Shown in pieces: positions 1-7,452 of a DNA stretch of 18,405 bases. The notes beneath the pieces were generated by a model. It was not told where the DNA came from. It saw only the letters and a list, made by a program, of their open reading frames with translations, and did no database searches. The stretch's first letter is position 1; every line of letters begins with the position of its first letter. Source of the DNA: an uncultured Muribaculaceae bacterium (GTDB lineage Bacteria; Bacteroidota; Bacteroidia; Bacteroidales; Muribaculaceae); the NCBI GenBank assembly GCA_910577465.1, contig CAJTMM010000041.1, positions 1 to 18,405 of the forward strand. The letters are read 5' to 3'. The position numbers and the translations under genes were made by a program.

Positions 1-86
<86 letters not shown>

Positions 87-92
87 CTAACC

Positions 93-142
93 AAGGAGCC
101 GCGAGCAAGGACGAACAGTCCCGCCCGCGGTTTCCTTTTTTT
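93..142 (+). terminator. Intrinsic terminator of the rRNA operon
   Basis: AAGGAGCCGCG (93-103) pairs with CGCGGTTTCCTT (126-137) with one bulged T and one G-U pair. The distal arm runs into a T tract (136-142). It lies just downstream of the 5S gene and probably ends the ribosomal transcript. Confidence 0.8.
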
Positions 143-174
143 ATATCCCCCCACACCTGTAGCCGGAACTAATG

Positions 175-201
175 AGATTAGTCAGATTAGTCAGATTAGT
201 C
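175..201. repeat. Tandem 9-bp repeat, three copies
   Basis: Three exact head-to-tail copies of AGATTAGTC (175-183, 184-192, 193-201). It lies in non-coding DNA just past the rRNA terminator and next to a second, unrelated tandem repeat. Confidence 0.95.
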
Positions 202-207
202 CGCAAT

Positions 208-242
208 TTATCTTATCTTATCTTATCTTATCTTATCTTCCC
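208..242. repeat. Tandem 5-bp repeat TTATC, six copies
   Basis: Six exact copies of TTATC (208-237), followed by a degenerate copy TTCCC and then TTATCC. Such a pentanucleotide tract can change length by strand slippage, but no promoter or start codon is visibly set by it, so an effect on expression is not shown. Confidence 0.95.
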
Positions 243-334
243 TTATCCTCTCCTGTCTCAATCCCGGCACTGCCATCAGGCTGAACTAATAGAATATGGC
301 TCTATAGAATTATTAGTGGGTAATATATGGCTAC

Positions 335-369
335 AAAAAAGCAGAAATACGTGATGTATCTCTGCTTTT
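335..369 (-). terminator. Intrinsic terminator of galK
   Basis: AAAAGCAGA (337-345) pairs perfectly with TCTGCTTTT (361-369). One A-C mismatch follows, then ATAC/GTAT, closing a 5-nt loop. Read leftward, the stem is followed by a T run (complement of the A tract 335-340), placing it about 30 bp past the galK stop codon. The flanking A and T tracts could let it work in both directions. Confidence 0.85.
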
Positions 370-397
370 GAATTTATAAAATCAATCCGGAGGATAG

Positions 398-1534
398 TTA
401 TGCTTCGTAGCGGCGTGCTCCGTCAGATACGATTACAGGATAGATTTTGGGTTCATGACCGTATTTTTCTTTGAATTTGGCGGTCACGGTGGTGATGAAG
501 TTATCGTAGAGGTCATTTTTAACAAGGTTGACAGTACATCCGCCGAAACCTCCACCCATGATACGTGAGCCGGTAACACCGCATTCGCGTGCCACATCGT
601 TGAGATAATCGAGTTCCTCACATGATACTTCATAGAGTTTTGACATGCCTTCGTGGGTGCCGTACATGCAAGTACCAACGGTTTCGTAATCACCTTTTAC
701 AAGTGCGTCGCACACGTCGAGTACGCGTTGTTTTTCTTCGATTACGTATTTGGCGCGTTTGTAATCTTCTTCTGAAATTTTATCCTTGGCTGCATCGAGC
801 ATTGCCATATCTGCATCGCGGAGTGTATCGACGCCAAGGGTCTTAGCTACACGTTCGCAGCTTTCGCGGCGTTTGTTGTAGGGTGAATCGACGAGCTCGT
901 GTTTTACGCGTGAGTCAACCAACACGAGACGGTAACCGTCGAGTTTGAAGGGGAAGTATTCGAATTCTCCCGAACGGCAATCAAGGCGCATGAGATTGTC
1001 TTTTTTGCCGTGTACAGATGCGAACTGGTCCATGATGCCACAATTTACGCCGCAATAGTTGTGTTCGGTGGACTGTCCTATTTTGGCGAGTTCCATTTTG
1101 GGGAAGCTGTTGTCGTTGAAGAGTTCATTGAGGGCGTTGGCGAAACAGCTTTCAAGCGCGGCAGATGACGATAGTCCCGCACCGAGTGGTACGTTGCCGG
1201 CAAATACGGCATCGAATCCCTTGACCACACCGTCTCTTTTTATGATTTCACGGCAAACACCGAATATGTAGCGTGCCCATTGCTGTGCGGGTGCGTCCTC
1301 TTCGTTCAATCCGAATTCCACTTCCTCGTCTATATCTATGGAGTATAGGCGTACGCGGTCGGTACCATTGGGGCGAATTTCTGCCATAATCATCTTGTCG
1401 ATGGCACCGGGGAATACGAAGCCACCATTGTAGTCGGTGTGTTCGCCAATGAGGTTGAAACGTCCCGGAGCTACAAATAGCTCTCCGTGTCCGCCAAAAT
1501 GTGATTCGAATTGTTCGTTGATTTTAGTTTTCAT
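398..1534 (-). CDS. galK: Galactokinase
   Basis: This cytoplasmic GHMP-family kinase phosphorylates alpha-D-galactose with ATP to galactose 1-phosphate, the entry step of the Leloir pathway. At 378 residues it has normal galactokinase length. The galactokinase signature GRFNLIGEHTDYNGG is at residues 24-38, with the catalytic Arg at 25. The GHMP phosphate-binding motif NVPLGAGLSSSAALE is at 114-128. GIMDQF holds the catalytic-base Asp at 169, and the C-terminal glycine motif MGGGFGGC is at 326-333. All key residues are intact, so it should be active. It is monocistronic here: a TAnnTTTG box lies about 35 bp upstream and a strong terminator about 30 bp downstream. The usual partners galE, galT and a galactose transporter are not in the window. 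Confidence 0.97.
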   Translation of the reverse strand: MKTKINEQFESHFGGHGELFVAPGRFNLIGEHTDYNGGFVFPGAIDKMIMAEIRPNGTDRVRLYSIDIDEEVEFGLNEEDAPAQQWARYIFGVCREIIKRDGVVKGFDAVFAGNVPLGAGLSSSAALESCFANALNELFNDNSFPKMELAKIGQSTEHNYCGVNCGIMDQFASVHGKKDNLMRLDCRSGEFEYFPFKLDGYRLVLVDSRVKHELVDSPYNKRRESCERVAKTLGVDTLRDADMAMLDAAKDKISEEDYKRAKYVIEEKQRVLDVCDALVKGDYETVGTCMYGTHEGMSKLYEVSCEELDYLNDVARECGVTGSRIMGGGFGGCTVNLVKNDLYDNFITTVTAKFKEKYGHEPKIYPVIVSDGARRYEA

Positions 1535-1568
1535 GATTATTATTTATGTGTGATTGAATTCATTTTAG

Positions 1569-1576
1569 CAAACTTA
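1569..1576 (-). promoter_or_regulatory. Probable galK -7 promoter box
   Basis: Leftward the sequence reads TAAGTTTG, an exact match to the Bacteroidota -7 consensus TAnnTTTG, 34 bp before the galK start codon. I see no good TTG at the -33 position, so the assignment rests on one element. Confidence 0.5.
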
Positions 1577-1825
1577 CGAAAAAGGTGCGGATTATAGAGA
1601 TGTCAGGGCGTGAGATTAAAAGGATATGTGTGTTAAATAAGCTTAATGGATACCGATGGCTCTGCTCCGGAAGTTTACATCCGAAAATGTGTGTATAGAT
1701 GGTCAGGTGGTCTTAATTTCTTACGAGGTAATATGGTGAGTGGTATTCTGACCGTGTGGTGAGTAATGTTTTTTATATTCTATTGTCTCCAATTCGTCAC
1801 GTTTGTGACAATGAAGTGAAAATAC
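1577..1825. other. Divergent intergenic region, no gene seen
   Basis: This is the spacer between the divergent galK and the membrane protein gene. I find no open frame with family features, no strong hairpin and no recognisable riboswitch in it; only the two promoter boxes at its edges are supportable. Confidence 0.6.
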
Positions 1826-1856
1826 TTGCGCCTTGTCGCTGTGAGGGGTAACTTTG
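1826..1856 (+). promoter_or_regulatory. Promoter of the retropepsin-like gene (-33/-7)
   Basis: TTG (1826-1828), a 20-bp spacer, and TAACTTTG (1849-1856) give a full Bacteroidota promoter match. The -7 box ends only 7 nt before the ATG at 1864, so the mRNA would have a leader of a few nucleotides or none. Confidence 0.75.
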
Positions 1857-1863
1857 CAGTGTT

Positions 1864-2820
1864 ATGAAAAAAAGGCGGATTGTCATTATAGCCATAATAG
1901 CGGCATTGTTAATAGCGATAGGCACGGTATGGGCCTTGTTCAGTATCGAGACACAACGGGCTATGTGCCTGAAGTACCCTGACAAACCTATAGGTCTGTT
2001 GAATTTTTCGGAGAATGATTACACAGTAGAGCTTGCTCCCGGATTGGATTTTCAGATCAATACCGCGCGCGCCATGAGCACAATCTCACAAAAACAGTTG
2101 CAATTGCTTAAGGATATGGGATGTGCGGTTGATTCTACAGTGGCAATATCCATAGGTCGTAACCATAAGGGAAATCTGCGTGTGACGTTCAAACGTTATA
2201 CGGTGTCGTTGCCTATAAGTGTTCCCGGGGATGGTGCTGATTCTTGTTCATTGGCAGGGGGTAGTATATCCGAGGTCGGTATGGACAATGTGATTTATAA
2301 TGTGGATTTTGCTCCATTGGCGGATGCAGACGAGGATAGACCTACACTTGCCATAGATTTCCTTGAGAAATTCCTTGTTGAATATAGGCATAGTGACAAT
2401 GGTATTGTGCTGCATACGTCGTTGCCTGAAGGGTTCTCTTATGTAGGAGAATTGGAGATGACGGATGAATTAATAGATTATCTGAGAATAAGCAACCGTT
2501 ACTATATGAATATGACGGTGAATCACTCCGAATCACGAGACTTTTTCATAGATACGGCTATGGATGGTGCCGGTATGAAGCTGCCGGCTGAAAATGCCCC
2601 AGCTTTCAAGATGACCGTTGATTCGGTTATGACACCGATGGGTGTGGTGGGTGCTTTGGTCGACCGCGATGTGCACGTGGAGTTTGGAGAACGTGGAGTG
2701 AACTCGTCGGCATATTATTTTGATGACGGAGTGGAGGATTTCGCTATCAATCCGTTTAATTTCTTTAAGTGGACAGGGCTGATTGATTTTCCGGGTCGGA
2801 AAGTGTACATACACGATTGA
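1864..2820 (+). CDS. Membrane-anchored protein with two degenerate retropepsin-like halves
   Basis: The 318-residue protein starts KKRR followed by one hydrophobic helix (about residues 6-26), so it is probably anchored with its bulk in the periplasm. The rest reads as two aspartyl-protease-like (retropepsin/clan AA) units. Unit 1 (about 55-185) has FQINTARAMSTIS at 63-75, the place of an IDTGAS motif, and ends with LAIDFLEKFLVEY (162-174), like the family's closing LGxDFL segment. Unit 2 (about 212-318) has FFIDTAMDGAGMKLP at 227-241 and ends FNFFKWTGLIDFPGRKVYI. In unit 1 the catalytic Asp is Asn66; unit 2 keeps Asp230 but has TAM in place of TGA. What I see is the motif order; the family assignment is inference. 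It is probably non-proteolytic, or needs both halves as an intramolecular pair. It sits alone, convergent with the thioredoxin lipoprotein gene. Confidence 0.6.
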   Translation: MKKRRIVIIAIIAALLIAIGTVWALFSIETQRAMCLKYPDKPIGLLNFSENDYTVELAPGLDFQINTARAMSTISQKQLQLLKDMGCAVDSTVAISIGRNHKGNLRVTFKRYTVSLPISVPGDGADSCSLAGGSISEVGMDNVIYNVDFAPLADADEDRPTLAIDFLEKFLVEYRHSDNGIVLHTSLPEGFSYVGELEMTDELIDYLRISNRYYMNMTVNHSESRDFFIDTAMDGAGMKLPAENAPAFKMTVDSVMTPMGVVGALVDRDVHVEFGERGVNSSAYYFDDGVEDFAINPFNFFKWTGLIDFPGRKVYIHD

Positions 2821-2855
2821 CGCATTTCATAGTTGATAACGATATTAATATAACG

Positions 2856-2896
2856 ACGGGTTGGAATCATGTGCAAGTCACATTTTTCCAACCCGT
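2856..2896. terminator. Hairpin between convergent genes
   Basis: ACGGGTTGGAA (2856-2866) pairs perfectly with TTCCAACCCGT (2886-2896), with an inner ATGTG/CACAT stem closing a 5-nt loop. It lies between two genes transcribed toward each other, so it is a likely shared transcript end. No long T tract follows on either strand, which makes it a weaker intrinsic terminator than others in this window. Confidence 0.55.
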
Positions 2897-2931
2897 ACGG
2901 TTGTGTCGTATGATTAAATCGCTAATGCGAA

Positions 2932-3387
2932 TTATAATGCTTTGTCGAGGAATGCGGTGAAGTCGGCTTCAGACATGGCACCAAGTACCTCTTCCTGCTC
3001 ACCGTTTGTTTTCAAAACCACGATATAGGGGATTGACGAAACATTGAATTTCTTGGCGAGGGCTTCGCAAACATCCACATCAGCGGTAGCAAATATTGCC
3101 TTACCTGCATATTTTTCAGCCACGGCATGGTACACGGGTTTGAACTGTTGGCAGGGACCGCACCATGTGGCGGAGAAGTCGATAACCACGGGGAGGGTTG
3201 TGGCGGCGATAGTATCGTTGGCTCCAAGCTCGATTACAGCAGCATCCTGTTGGGGGGCAACCGTTTCCTGAGCTACGGTAGCAGAGTCGGTTGCTTCGGC
3301 ATCGGCGGTAGAGTTGTTTGCATTAGAGTTGCAGCTTGCAAGAGCGGCAGCGGCGGCGAAGCAAAGTAATGTTTTGATAGCTTTCAT
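2932..3387 (-). CDS. Thioredoxin-fold lipoprotein
   Basis: The 151-residue protein begins with a lipoprotein signal peptide: positively charged start, hydrophobic core, and lipobox ALASC with the lipidated Cys at 19. A low-complexity Ala/Ser/Thr/Asp/Gln linker (about 20-55) is followed by a thioredoxin domain (about 58-151). The active-site motif WCGPC is at 75-79 and the conserved cis-proline loop SIPY at 118-121. It should be exported, anchored in the envelope, and exchange disulfides with periplasmic partners; WCGPC is the classical reducing-type thioredoxin site. The partner that would supply electrons is not in the window. It is monocistronic: mdh upstream has its own terminator. I found no clear TAnnTTTG box before it. 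The physiological substrate cannot be inferred. Confidence 0.9.
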   Translation of the reverse strand: MKAIKTLLCFAAAAALASCNSNANNSTADAEATDSATVAQETVAPQQDAAVIELGANDTIAATTLPVVIDFSATWCGPCQQFKPVYHAVAEKYAGKAIFATADVDVCEALAKKFNVSSIPYIVVLKTNGEQEEVLGAMSEADFTAFLDKAL

Positions 3388-3460
3388 GTTTAAGTTGTTT
3401 TTTGTTTTTGCGATTGTCTATATCTGAGATATAACAACCGCCATGTGGAAAATGTTTACT

Positions 3461-3522
3461 AAAATAAGCACGGCAACGTGTTTTAACCCGAAAGTGCCGG
3501 GCTGTTTGCGCTGCCGTGCTTA
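3461..3522 (-). terminator. Intrinsic terminator of mdh
   Basis: TAAGCACGGCA (3465-3475) pairs perfectly over 11 bp with TGCCGTGCTTA (3512-3522), and a smaller CCCG/CGGG stem sits inside the loop. Read leftward, the stem runs into TTATTTTAG. It begins 27 bp past the mdh stop codon. Confidence 0.75.
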
Positions 3523-3549
3523 AGAATTTATGCGGTCTGTGTACCTGTA

Positions 3550-4479
3550 TTAGCAGGAAAGAGCACCGTTGGTTTTGCGAACGGCTTGTGCGCTTGCGCG
3601 GAACAAATCCATTTCGGCATCGGTGAGTTCGAATTCAACAATCTTTTCGATACCGTTGCGTCCGAGGATACAGGGCACACCTATGCAGAGATCCTTTTCG
3701 CCGTATTCGCCATCGAGCAAGGCAGAGCAGCTGATGAGTTTTTTGCTGTCGTGGAGCACAGATGATACAACCTGTGCAGCGGCTGCACCGGGAGCCATCC
3801 AAGCTGATGTGCCAAGGAGTTTGGTGAGAGTGGCACCACCTACCATAGTGTCGGCAGCCACTTTCTCGAGCTGTTCGGCGGGGAGGTATGATGAAGCGGG
3901 GATGCCACGGTAAGCGGCGTAGCGTACCAACGGAATCATAGTGGTGTCACCGTGTCCGCCGATTACAATGCCTTCAACTTCGGTAGCGTTGGCACCGAGA
4001 GCCAGGCTTAGGAAATATTTGAAGCGTGCGCTGTCCAATGCACCACCCATACCGATGATACGGTTCTTGGGAAGACCGGAAATCTTGTGGATAAGGTAGG
4101 TCATGGTGTCCATAGGGTTTGATACGCAGAGGATGATAGCGTTGGGTGAATATTTGAGGATATTCTCGGTTACCATCTTCACGATACCTGCGTTAACACC
4201 GATAAGTTCCTCGCGGGTCATACCGGGTTTGCGGGGGATACCTGAAGTGATGACTACCATGTCGCTGCCGGCTGTTTTTTCGTAATCATTGGTCACACCG
4301 GTGAGGCGGTTGTTGAGACCAAGGATATTGGCAGTCTGCATGATGTCCATGGCTTTGCCTTCAGCCAAGCCTTCCTTGATGTCGATGAGTACTACTTCGT
4401 CGGCAATGCTCTGTGTTACCAACACATTTGCGCAAGTGGCACCAACGTTACCGGCGCCTACTACTGTTACTTTTGACAT
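3550..4479 (-). CDS. mdh: Malate dehydrogenase (lactate/malate dehydrogenase family)
   Basis: NAD-dependent cytoplasmic oxidoreductase interconverting malate and oxaloacetate, part of the reductive branch to fumarate and succinate used by Bacteroidales. At 309 residues it fits the LDH-like malate dehydrogenase group. The Rossmann glycine motif GAGNVGAT is at 8-15, and Asp33 at the end of strand 2 suits NAD. Substrate-loop arginines lie in IPRKPGMTRE (Arg83, Arg89). VSNPMDTMTY holds Asn121, LDSARF holds Arg152, and the catalytic His is in IGGHGDTT (His176). Arg rather than Gln at the specificity position (IPRKPGM) supports malate over lactate. It is a single-gene transcript, with a -7 box about 45 bp upstream and a terminator downstream. 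Confidence 0.95.
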   Translation of the reverse strand: MSKVTVVGAGNVGATCANVLVTQSIADEVVLIDIKEGLAEGKAMDIMQTANILGLNNRLTGVTNDYEKTAGSDMVVITSGIPRKPGMTREELIGVNAGIVKMVTENILKYSPNAIILCVSNPMDTMTYLIHKISGLPKNRIIGMGGALDSARFKYFLSLALGANATEVEGIVIGGHGDTTMIPLVRYAAYRGIPASSYLPAEQLEKVAADTMVGGATLTKLLGTSAWMAPGAAAAQVVSSVLHDSKKLISCSALLDGEYGEKDLCIGVPCILGRNGIEKIVEFELTDAEMDLFRASAQAVRKTNGALSC

Positions 4480-4524
4480 AATATATTGTTTTTGAGTTAC
4501 TGATGTATTTTGGTTACTTTATCG

Positions 4525-4532
4525 CAAAATTA
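4525..4532 (-). promoter_or_regulatory. Probable mdh -7 promoter box
   Basis: Leftward it reads TAATTTTG, matching TAnnTTTG, 45 bp before the mdh ATG. A clear -33 TTG is not seen. Confidence 0.5.
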
Positions 4533-4595
4533 AAGAAATATTTCCGTACTTGGATTACTATTGCGCCAAAAAGCGGAAAATATTTTTAAATCACA

Positions 4596-4603
4596 TATAT
4601 TTG
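4596..4603 (+). promoter_or_regulatory. Probable -7 box for the substrate-binding protein gene
   Basis: TATATTTG matches TAnnTTTG and lies 22 bp before the ATG at 4626. No TTG occurs at the expected -33 spacing, so this is a single-element call. No cobalamin-riboswitch-like sequence fits in the short space between this box and the gene. Confidence 0.5.
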
Positions 4604-4625
4604 CAGCGTTAAAACAGTTGTACGT

Positions 4626-5741
4626 ATGAAACATATACTATATCCGATAGCATTTATATGTGCCTTCATGTGCGGATGCACAGGGCGTTATACCAATTCT
4701 TCATCAGCGCTTCCGGGCGGCGACACGCTAACTTCGCATAGCGAGCTTCTCACGATGGTGGACTATGGCGATTATCTGATCGCTGATGTGACCAATCCGT
4801 GGGACACCACAAAGTTGCTTGCCCGATACGTGCTTGTGCCCCGTGAGCGAGAGGAGCTGTCGGGATTGCCGGAGGGGACGGTTTTACGCACACCATTGCA
4901 GTCATCGTTGGTGTACAGCGGTGTGCATGGAGGTGCGATATGCGAACTCGGTGCGGTGGATGCGGTCACGGCTGTTGCCGACGGTGGATATTTCTCCGTC
5001 GTGCCGATTGTGGAGGGGTTGAAGCGCGGGAGCATAACAGATGTGGGTAATTCCATGTCGCCCTCGGTGGAGAAAATCATTGCGCTAATGCCTGAAGCCA
5101 TACTTGCTTCGCCTTACCAGAATGCAGGTTACGGTGCTATAGAAACGCTGGGTATTCCGGTGATAGAGTGTGCCGATTATATGGAATCAACACCGCTTGG
5201 ACGTGCCGAATGGATTAAATTGCTGGGTGCTTTGTACGGGGCTACCAATCGTGCCGATTCAATATTCCAATCAGAGTGCGGCAAGTATGAGGATTTGAAA
5301 CGGTCGGTGGCTGATGTTGAATACCGTCCGACGGTAATAACCGAGCAGCTTACGGATGGTGTGTGGTATGTGCCGGGCGGTCGTAGTTATATGGCGCGAA
5401 TGTTGGAGGATGCTGGAGCCGGTTATCCATGGAGCAGCGACAGCTCGACAGGTTCGCTGCAACTTGATTTTGCTGCGGTACTCGACCGTGCTTCAGATGC
5501 TGATTATTGGTTGATACGAAGTTACGGACCACTTTCATTATCAGCATTAATGTCCAATAACCCGCTGAATGCCAAATTCAAAGCTGCGTTGAATGGCGGT
5601 GTTTATGTGTGCGATACTTCGGAGTCATCTTTGTTTGACGAGTTTCCGTTTCATCCCGAGAAATTATTGGCTGACTATATAAATATATTCCATCCGGAGG
5701 TGAGTAGCCGTCATCTGAATTACTATCGGAAGGCTGAATAG
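4626..5741 (+). CDS. ABC-transporter substrate-binding lipoprotein, BtuF/FecB type
   Basis: The 371-residue protein has a short signal peptide ending in a plausible lipobox (FMCGC, Cys18). The mature part is a class III periplasmic binding fold (Peripla_BP_2): an N-terminal lobe (about 65-185) with VGNSMSPSVEKIIALMPEAIL at about 140-160, the segment after which these proteins predict their ligand-lobe hinge, then an alpha-helical linker (about 190-230) and a second lobe ending FHPEKLLADYINIFHPE (342-358), a closing segment typical of Bacteroidota iron-siderophore/cobalamin binding proteins. It should capture a metal complex or corrinoid in the periplasm for an ABC importer. No permease or ATPase gene is adjacent, so its transporter must be encoded elsewhere or it acts in another way. 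The ligand cannot be told from sequence. Confidence 0.82.
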   Translation: MKHILYPIAFICAFMCGCTGRYTNSSSALPGGDTLTSHSELLTMVDYGDYLIADVTNPWDTTKLLARYVLVPREREELSGLPEGTVLRTPLQSSLVYSGVHGGAICELGAVDAVTAVADGGYFSVVPIVEGLKRGSITDVGNSMSPSVEKIIALMPEAILASPYQNAGYGAIETLGIPVIECADYMESTPLGRAEWIKLLGALYGATNRADSIFQSECGKYEDLKRSVADVEYRPTVITEQLTDGVWYVPGGRSYMARMLEDAGAGYPWSSDSSTGSLQLDFAAVLDRASDADYWLIRSYGPLSLSALMSNNPLNAKFKAALNGGVYVCDTSESSLFDEFPFHPEKLLADYINIFHPEVSSRHLNYYRKAE

Positions 5742-5879
5742 ATGTTACATATTGGCATGACTCGGCTTGGGGGTTAATAAAAGTAAAACATGTGAACTTA
5801 GACCGTCGGGGAGTGTTTTTGTTGTCGGATGCCGAATGGTATCTGATAACGAATAAATGTTTTAAATTTTTGATTTACT

Positions 5880-6185
5880 ATGGATTGCAAATGTAACAAA
5901 GAGAAACGCTCCTATCATTTCAATGTATCGGAAGTGGTGGATGGTAAAATTCAGGAAGTCATGAACTTTAATTTCGGTGGCCATCATGATTTAGCCGCAT
6001 TGACGCGTATGGCTGCGGAAAAGGAGAATTTGAGTGACAAACATGCTGCTCAATTGGTTTTGGGACTCCGATTGATGCATCATGCATTGAAAAAGTATCC
6101 CGACAATGAGCTTTTTGCCAACTTCCTTACTCAGCTTAATGAGTTCAAACGTGCCCTTAAGGCTAACGCTTGCAATAAGCAGTAA
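5880..6185 (+). CDS. DUF3861 family protein
   Basis: A 101-residue soluble protein with no signal peptide or membrane segment. It follows the DUF3861 pattern: an N-terminal strand (YHFNVSEV, about 12-19), a beta segment then NFGGHHDLAALTRMAAEKEN (about 31-50), and an alpha-helical half with LVLGLRLMHHALKKYPDNEL (about 60-79), where the family has its conserved GLKL...M..H...PLF stretch. A CxC pair lies near the N-terminus (DCKCNK). The family has no established function. The gene has its own strong terminator; no exact TAnnTTTG box is visible before it, only AT-rich DNA. Confidence 0.75.
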   Translation: MDCKCNKEKRSYHFNVSEVVDGKIQEVMNFNFGGHHDLAALTRMAAEKENLSDKHAAQLVLGLRLMHHALKKYPDNELFANFLTQLNEFKRALKANACNKQ

Positions 6186-6217
6186 CAGGAAAGACAGTAG
6201 CCTGATATTATAAGCAT

Positions 6218-6253
6218 AGGGATGCATCTGTGATGCATCCCTGCGCTTTTTTT
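6218..6253 (+). terminator. Intrinsic terminator of the DUF3861 gene
   Basis: AGGGATGCATC (6218-6228) pairs perfectly with GATGCATCCCT (6232-6242) around a 3-nt loop, followed after GCGC by seven T residues (6247-6253). Confidence 0.9.
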
Positions 6254-6301
6254 CAATATTCAAACGGAGTGAATATGAGACAGGGTCAGAGTCTCCACAG
6301 T

Positions 6302-6931
6302 TTATCCCTCAGTGTGAAAACTGGTGAATGAGGTGCGTTCCTGCAACGGAGTGCCTGCATCCTGCTTAGCCGCATTTATAGCCTTGACCATGAAGGCGAT
6401 ATTGCGTCCGAGATTGCGCATGGTCTGAAGCCCTTCGAGGTCAGCTTCCACATCTTCAGCGGTGAAACCATGCACTTCATTCCAGTATGTGCTCGAAGCT
6501 ATGGGCATAGCGCTGATGGTGAAGTACTTGTTGATTTCATCAAAAGCCGATGTTGAGCCGGCACGGCGTGAGGATACCACGGCGGCACCTACTTTCATAG
6601 TCTTGTCAATAGTGGCTGATGTGCTGTAGAACAGGCGGTCAAGAAATGCGAGTGCCTGGCCGTTGCATCCGGCGTAATAAACCGGGCTGCCTACAATCAG
6701 TCCATCAGCTTCCGCAAACTTATGTGCGGTTTCGTTGACAAGGTCATTGAATACGCAGCGACCATGCTGTCGGCAAAAGTTACATCCGATACAACCCCGG
6801 ATATCCTTATTGCCTATGTTGACGCGTTCCACTTCAATACCGTTTTCCACGAGTGTCGATTCAACCTCCCGTAACCCTCTGTCAGTGCAGCCGTTGATAT
6901 GAGGGCTGCCGTTTAAAACCAATATTTTCAT
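6302..6931 (-). CDS. Flavodoxin-fold NAD(P)H-dependent FMN oxidoreductase with Cys cluster
   Basis: A 209-residue cytoplasmic flavoprotein. The FMN phosphate loop is LNGSPHINGCTDRG (6-19), and the isoalloxazine-facing GSPVYYAG is at 81-88. Between them is CIGCNFCRQHGRC (Cys47, 50, 53, 59), the spacing seen in iron-sulfur-flavoprotein-like NADPH-dependent FMN reductases, so a [4Fe-4S] cluster is possible but not proven. Likely role: reduction of quinones, nitro compounds or other electrophiles, or electron transfer. It is the last gene of a leftward three-gene operon, 50 nt after the NTF2-like lipoprotein gene, and divergent from an HxlR-type regulator. Regulators of that family often control such flavin oxidoreductases, which supports a stress-response role by inference. 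Confidence 0.85.
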   Translation of the reverse strand: MKILVLNGSPHINGCTDRGLREVESTLVENGIEVERVNIGNKDIRGCIGCNFCRQHGRCVFNDLVNETAHKFAEADGLIVGSPVYYAGCNGQALAFLDRLFYSTSATIDKTMKVGAAVVSSRRAGSTSAFDEINKYFTISAMPIASSTYWNEVHGFTAEDVEADLEGLQTMRNLGRNIAFMVKAINAAKQDAGTPLQERTSFTSFHTEG

Positions 6932-6981
6932 CTGATGAAAGTTTTTTTATATTGTCAACGTTGACTGTGTTGTTACGGTTT

Positions 6982-7452
6982 TTACTTCACACTGAAAATC
7001 TTGCTTATTATTTTCCATTCACCTCCTGCCTTGACAAGGGTGAACATGTCGCAGAAACGGGCATTGCCGAATGTCGATTCTATGCGAACCATAGCCACGT
7101 CATTGGCTATACTTACATCGGAGATTTCGTATGATGCAGGTTGTCTGCCTGTCTCATCGTAGTAGTCAAACAATGTCCGGATAGGAAGGCAAATCAGAGT
7201 GTCATTTTCGGCATGTGATATTGTGGCACCGTCGGCAAATGCCGGTCGGGCTGTTTTGCTGTCGCCATCTATGGCTGCCTGAACATATAAGTCGAGCGGT
7301 ATGCGGATTGCCGCAAGTTCCTCAGGGGTTATTTTATTGCACATTGTTGTTGTGGTGGTAATGTTATTATCGGATTGTTTGTTTCGAGGGTTATTGCAAG
7401 ATGCGGTAGCAATAACGAGACCTAAAATAAGTATTGGAATGCGCCCGCTCAT
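6982..7452 (-). CDS. NTF2-like (lumazine-binding-like) lipoprotein
   Basis: 156 residues with a lipoprotein signal: lipobox ATASC with Cys19, then a Asn/Ser/Thr-rich linker including a run of five Thr. The domain (about 42-156) has the NTF2-like cone pattern of the putative lumazine-binding/SnoaL-like family: an N-terminal helix PEELAAIRIPLDLYVQAAID, FADGATISH, then the strand YEISDVSIANDVAMVRIES and the closing MFTLVKAGGEWKIISKIF. I chose the first Met because it gives the lipobox and its start overlaps the upstream stop by 4 nt (ATGA), indicating translational coupling; Met37 would give a cytoplasmic form. A ligand or enzyme activity cannot be assigned. It is the envelope-located paralogue of the gene just upstream. 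Confidence 0.8.
   Translation of the reverse strand: MSGRIPILILGLVIATASCNNPRNKQSDNNITTTTTMCNKITPEELAAIRIPLDLYVQAAIDGDSKTARPAFADGATISHAENDTLICLPIRTLFDYYDETGRQPASYEISDVSIANDVAMVRIESTFGNARFCDMFTLVKAGGEWKIISKIFSVK

Larger units (their letters stand above)
143..334. other. Gene-free spacer between rRNA operon and galK
   Basis: Apart from the two short tandem repeats listed separately (175-201 and 208-242) I see no gene here. A 60-codon open frame crosses it, but its protein is mostly the repeats translated (runs of RLV, then SYLIL) and it has no recognisable start signal, so I do not call it. Confidence 0.6.

Noticed and set aside
172..354. 60-codon open frame starting MRLVRLVRLVR
   Set aside because: Most of it is the two microsatellites translated; it overlaps the galK terminator and has no promoter or family features.
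4480..4625. Cobalamin riboswitch before the BtuF/FecB-type gene
   Set aside because: Only 22 bp separate the promoter box from the gene, and the conserved B12-box is not seen.
6277..6295. GAGAC/GTCTC hairpin as terminator of the flavoprotein operon
   Set aside because: Only a 5-bp stem and no clear T tract leftward.
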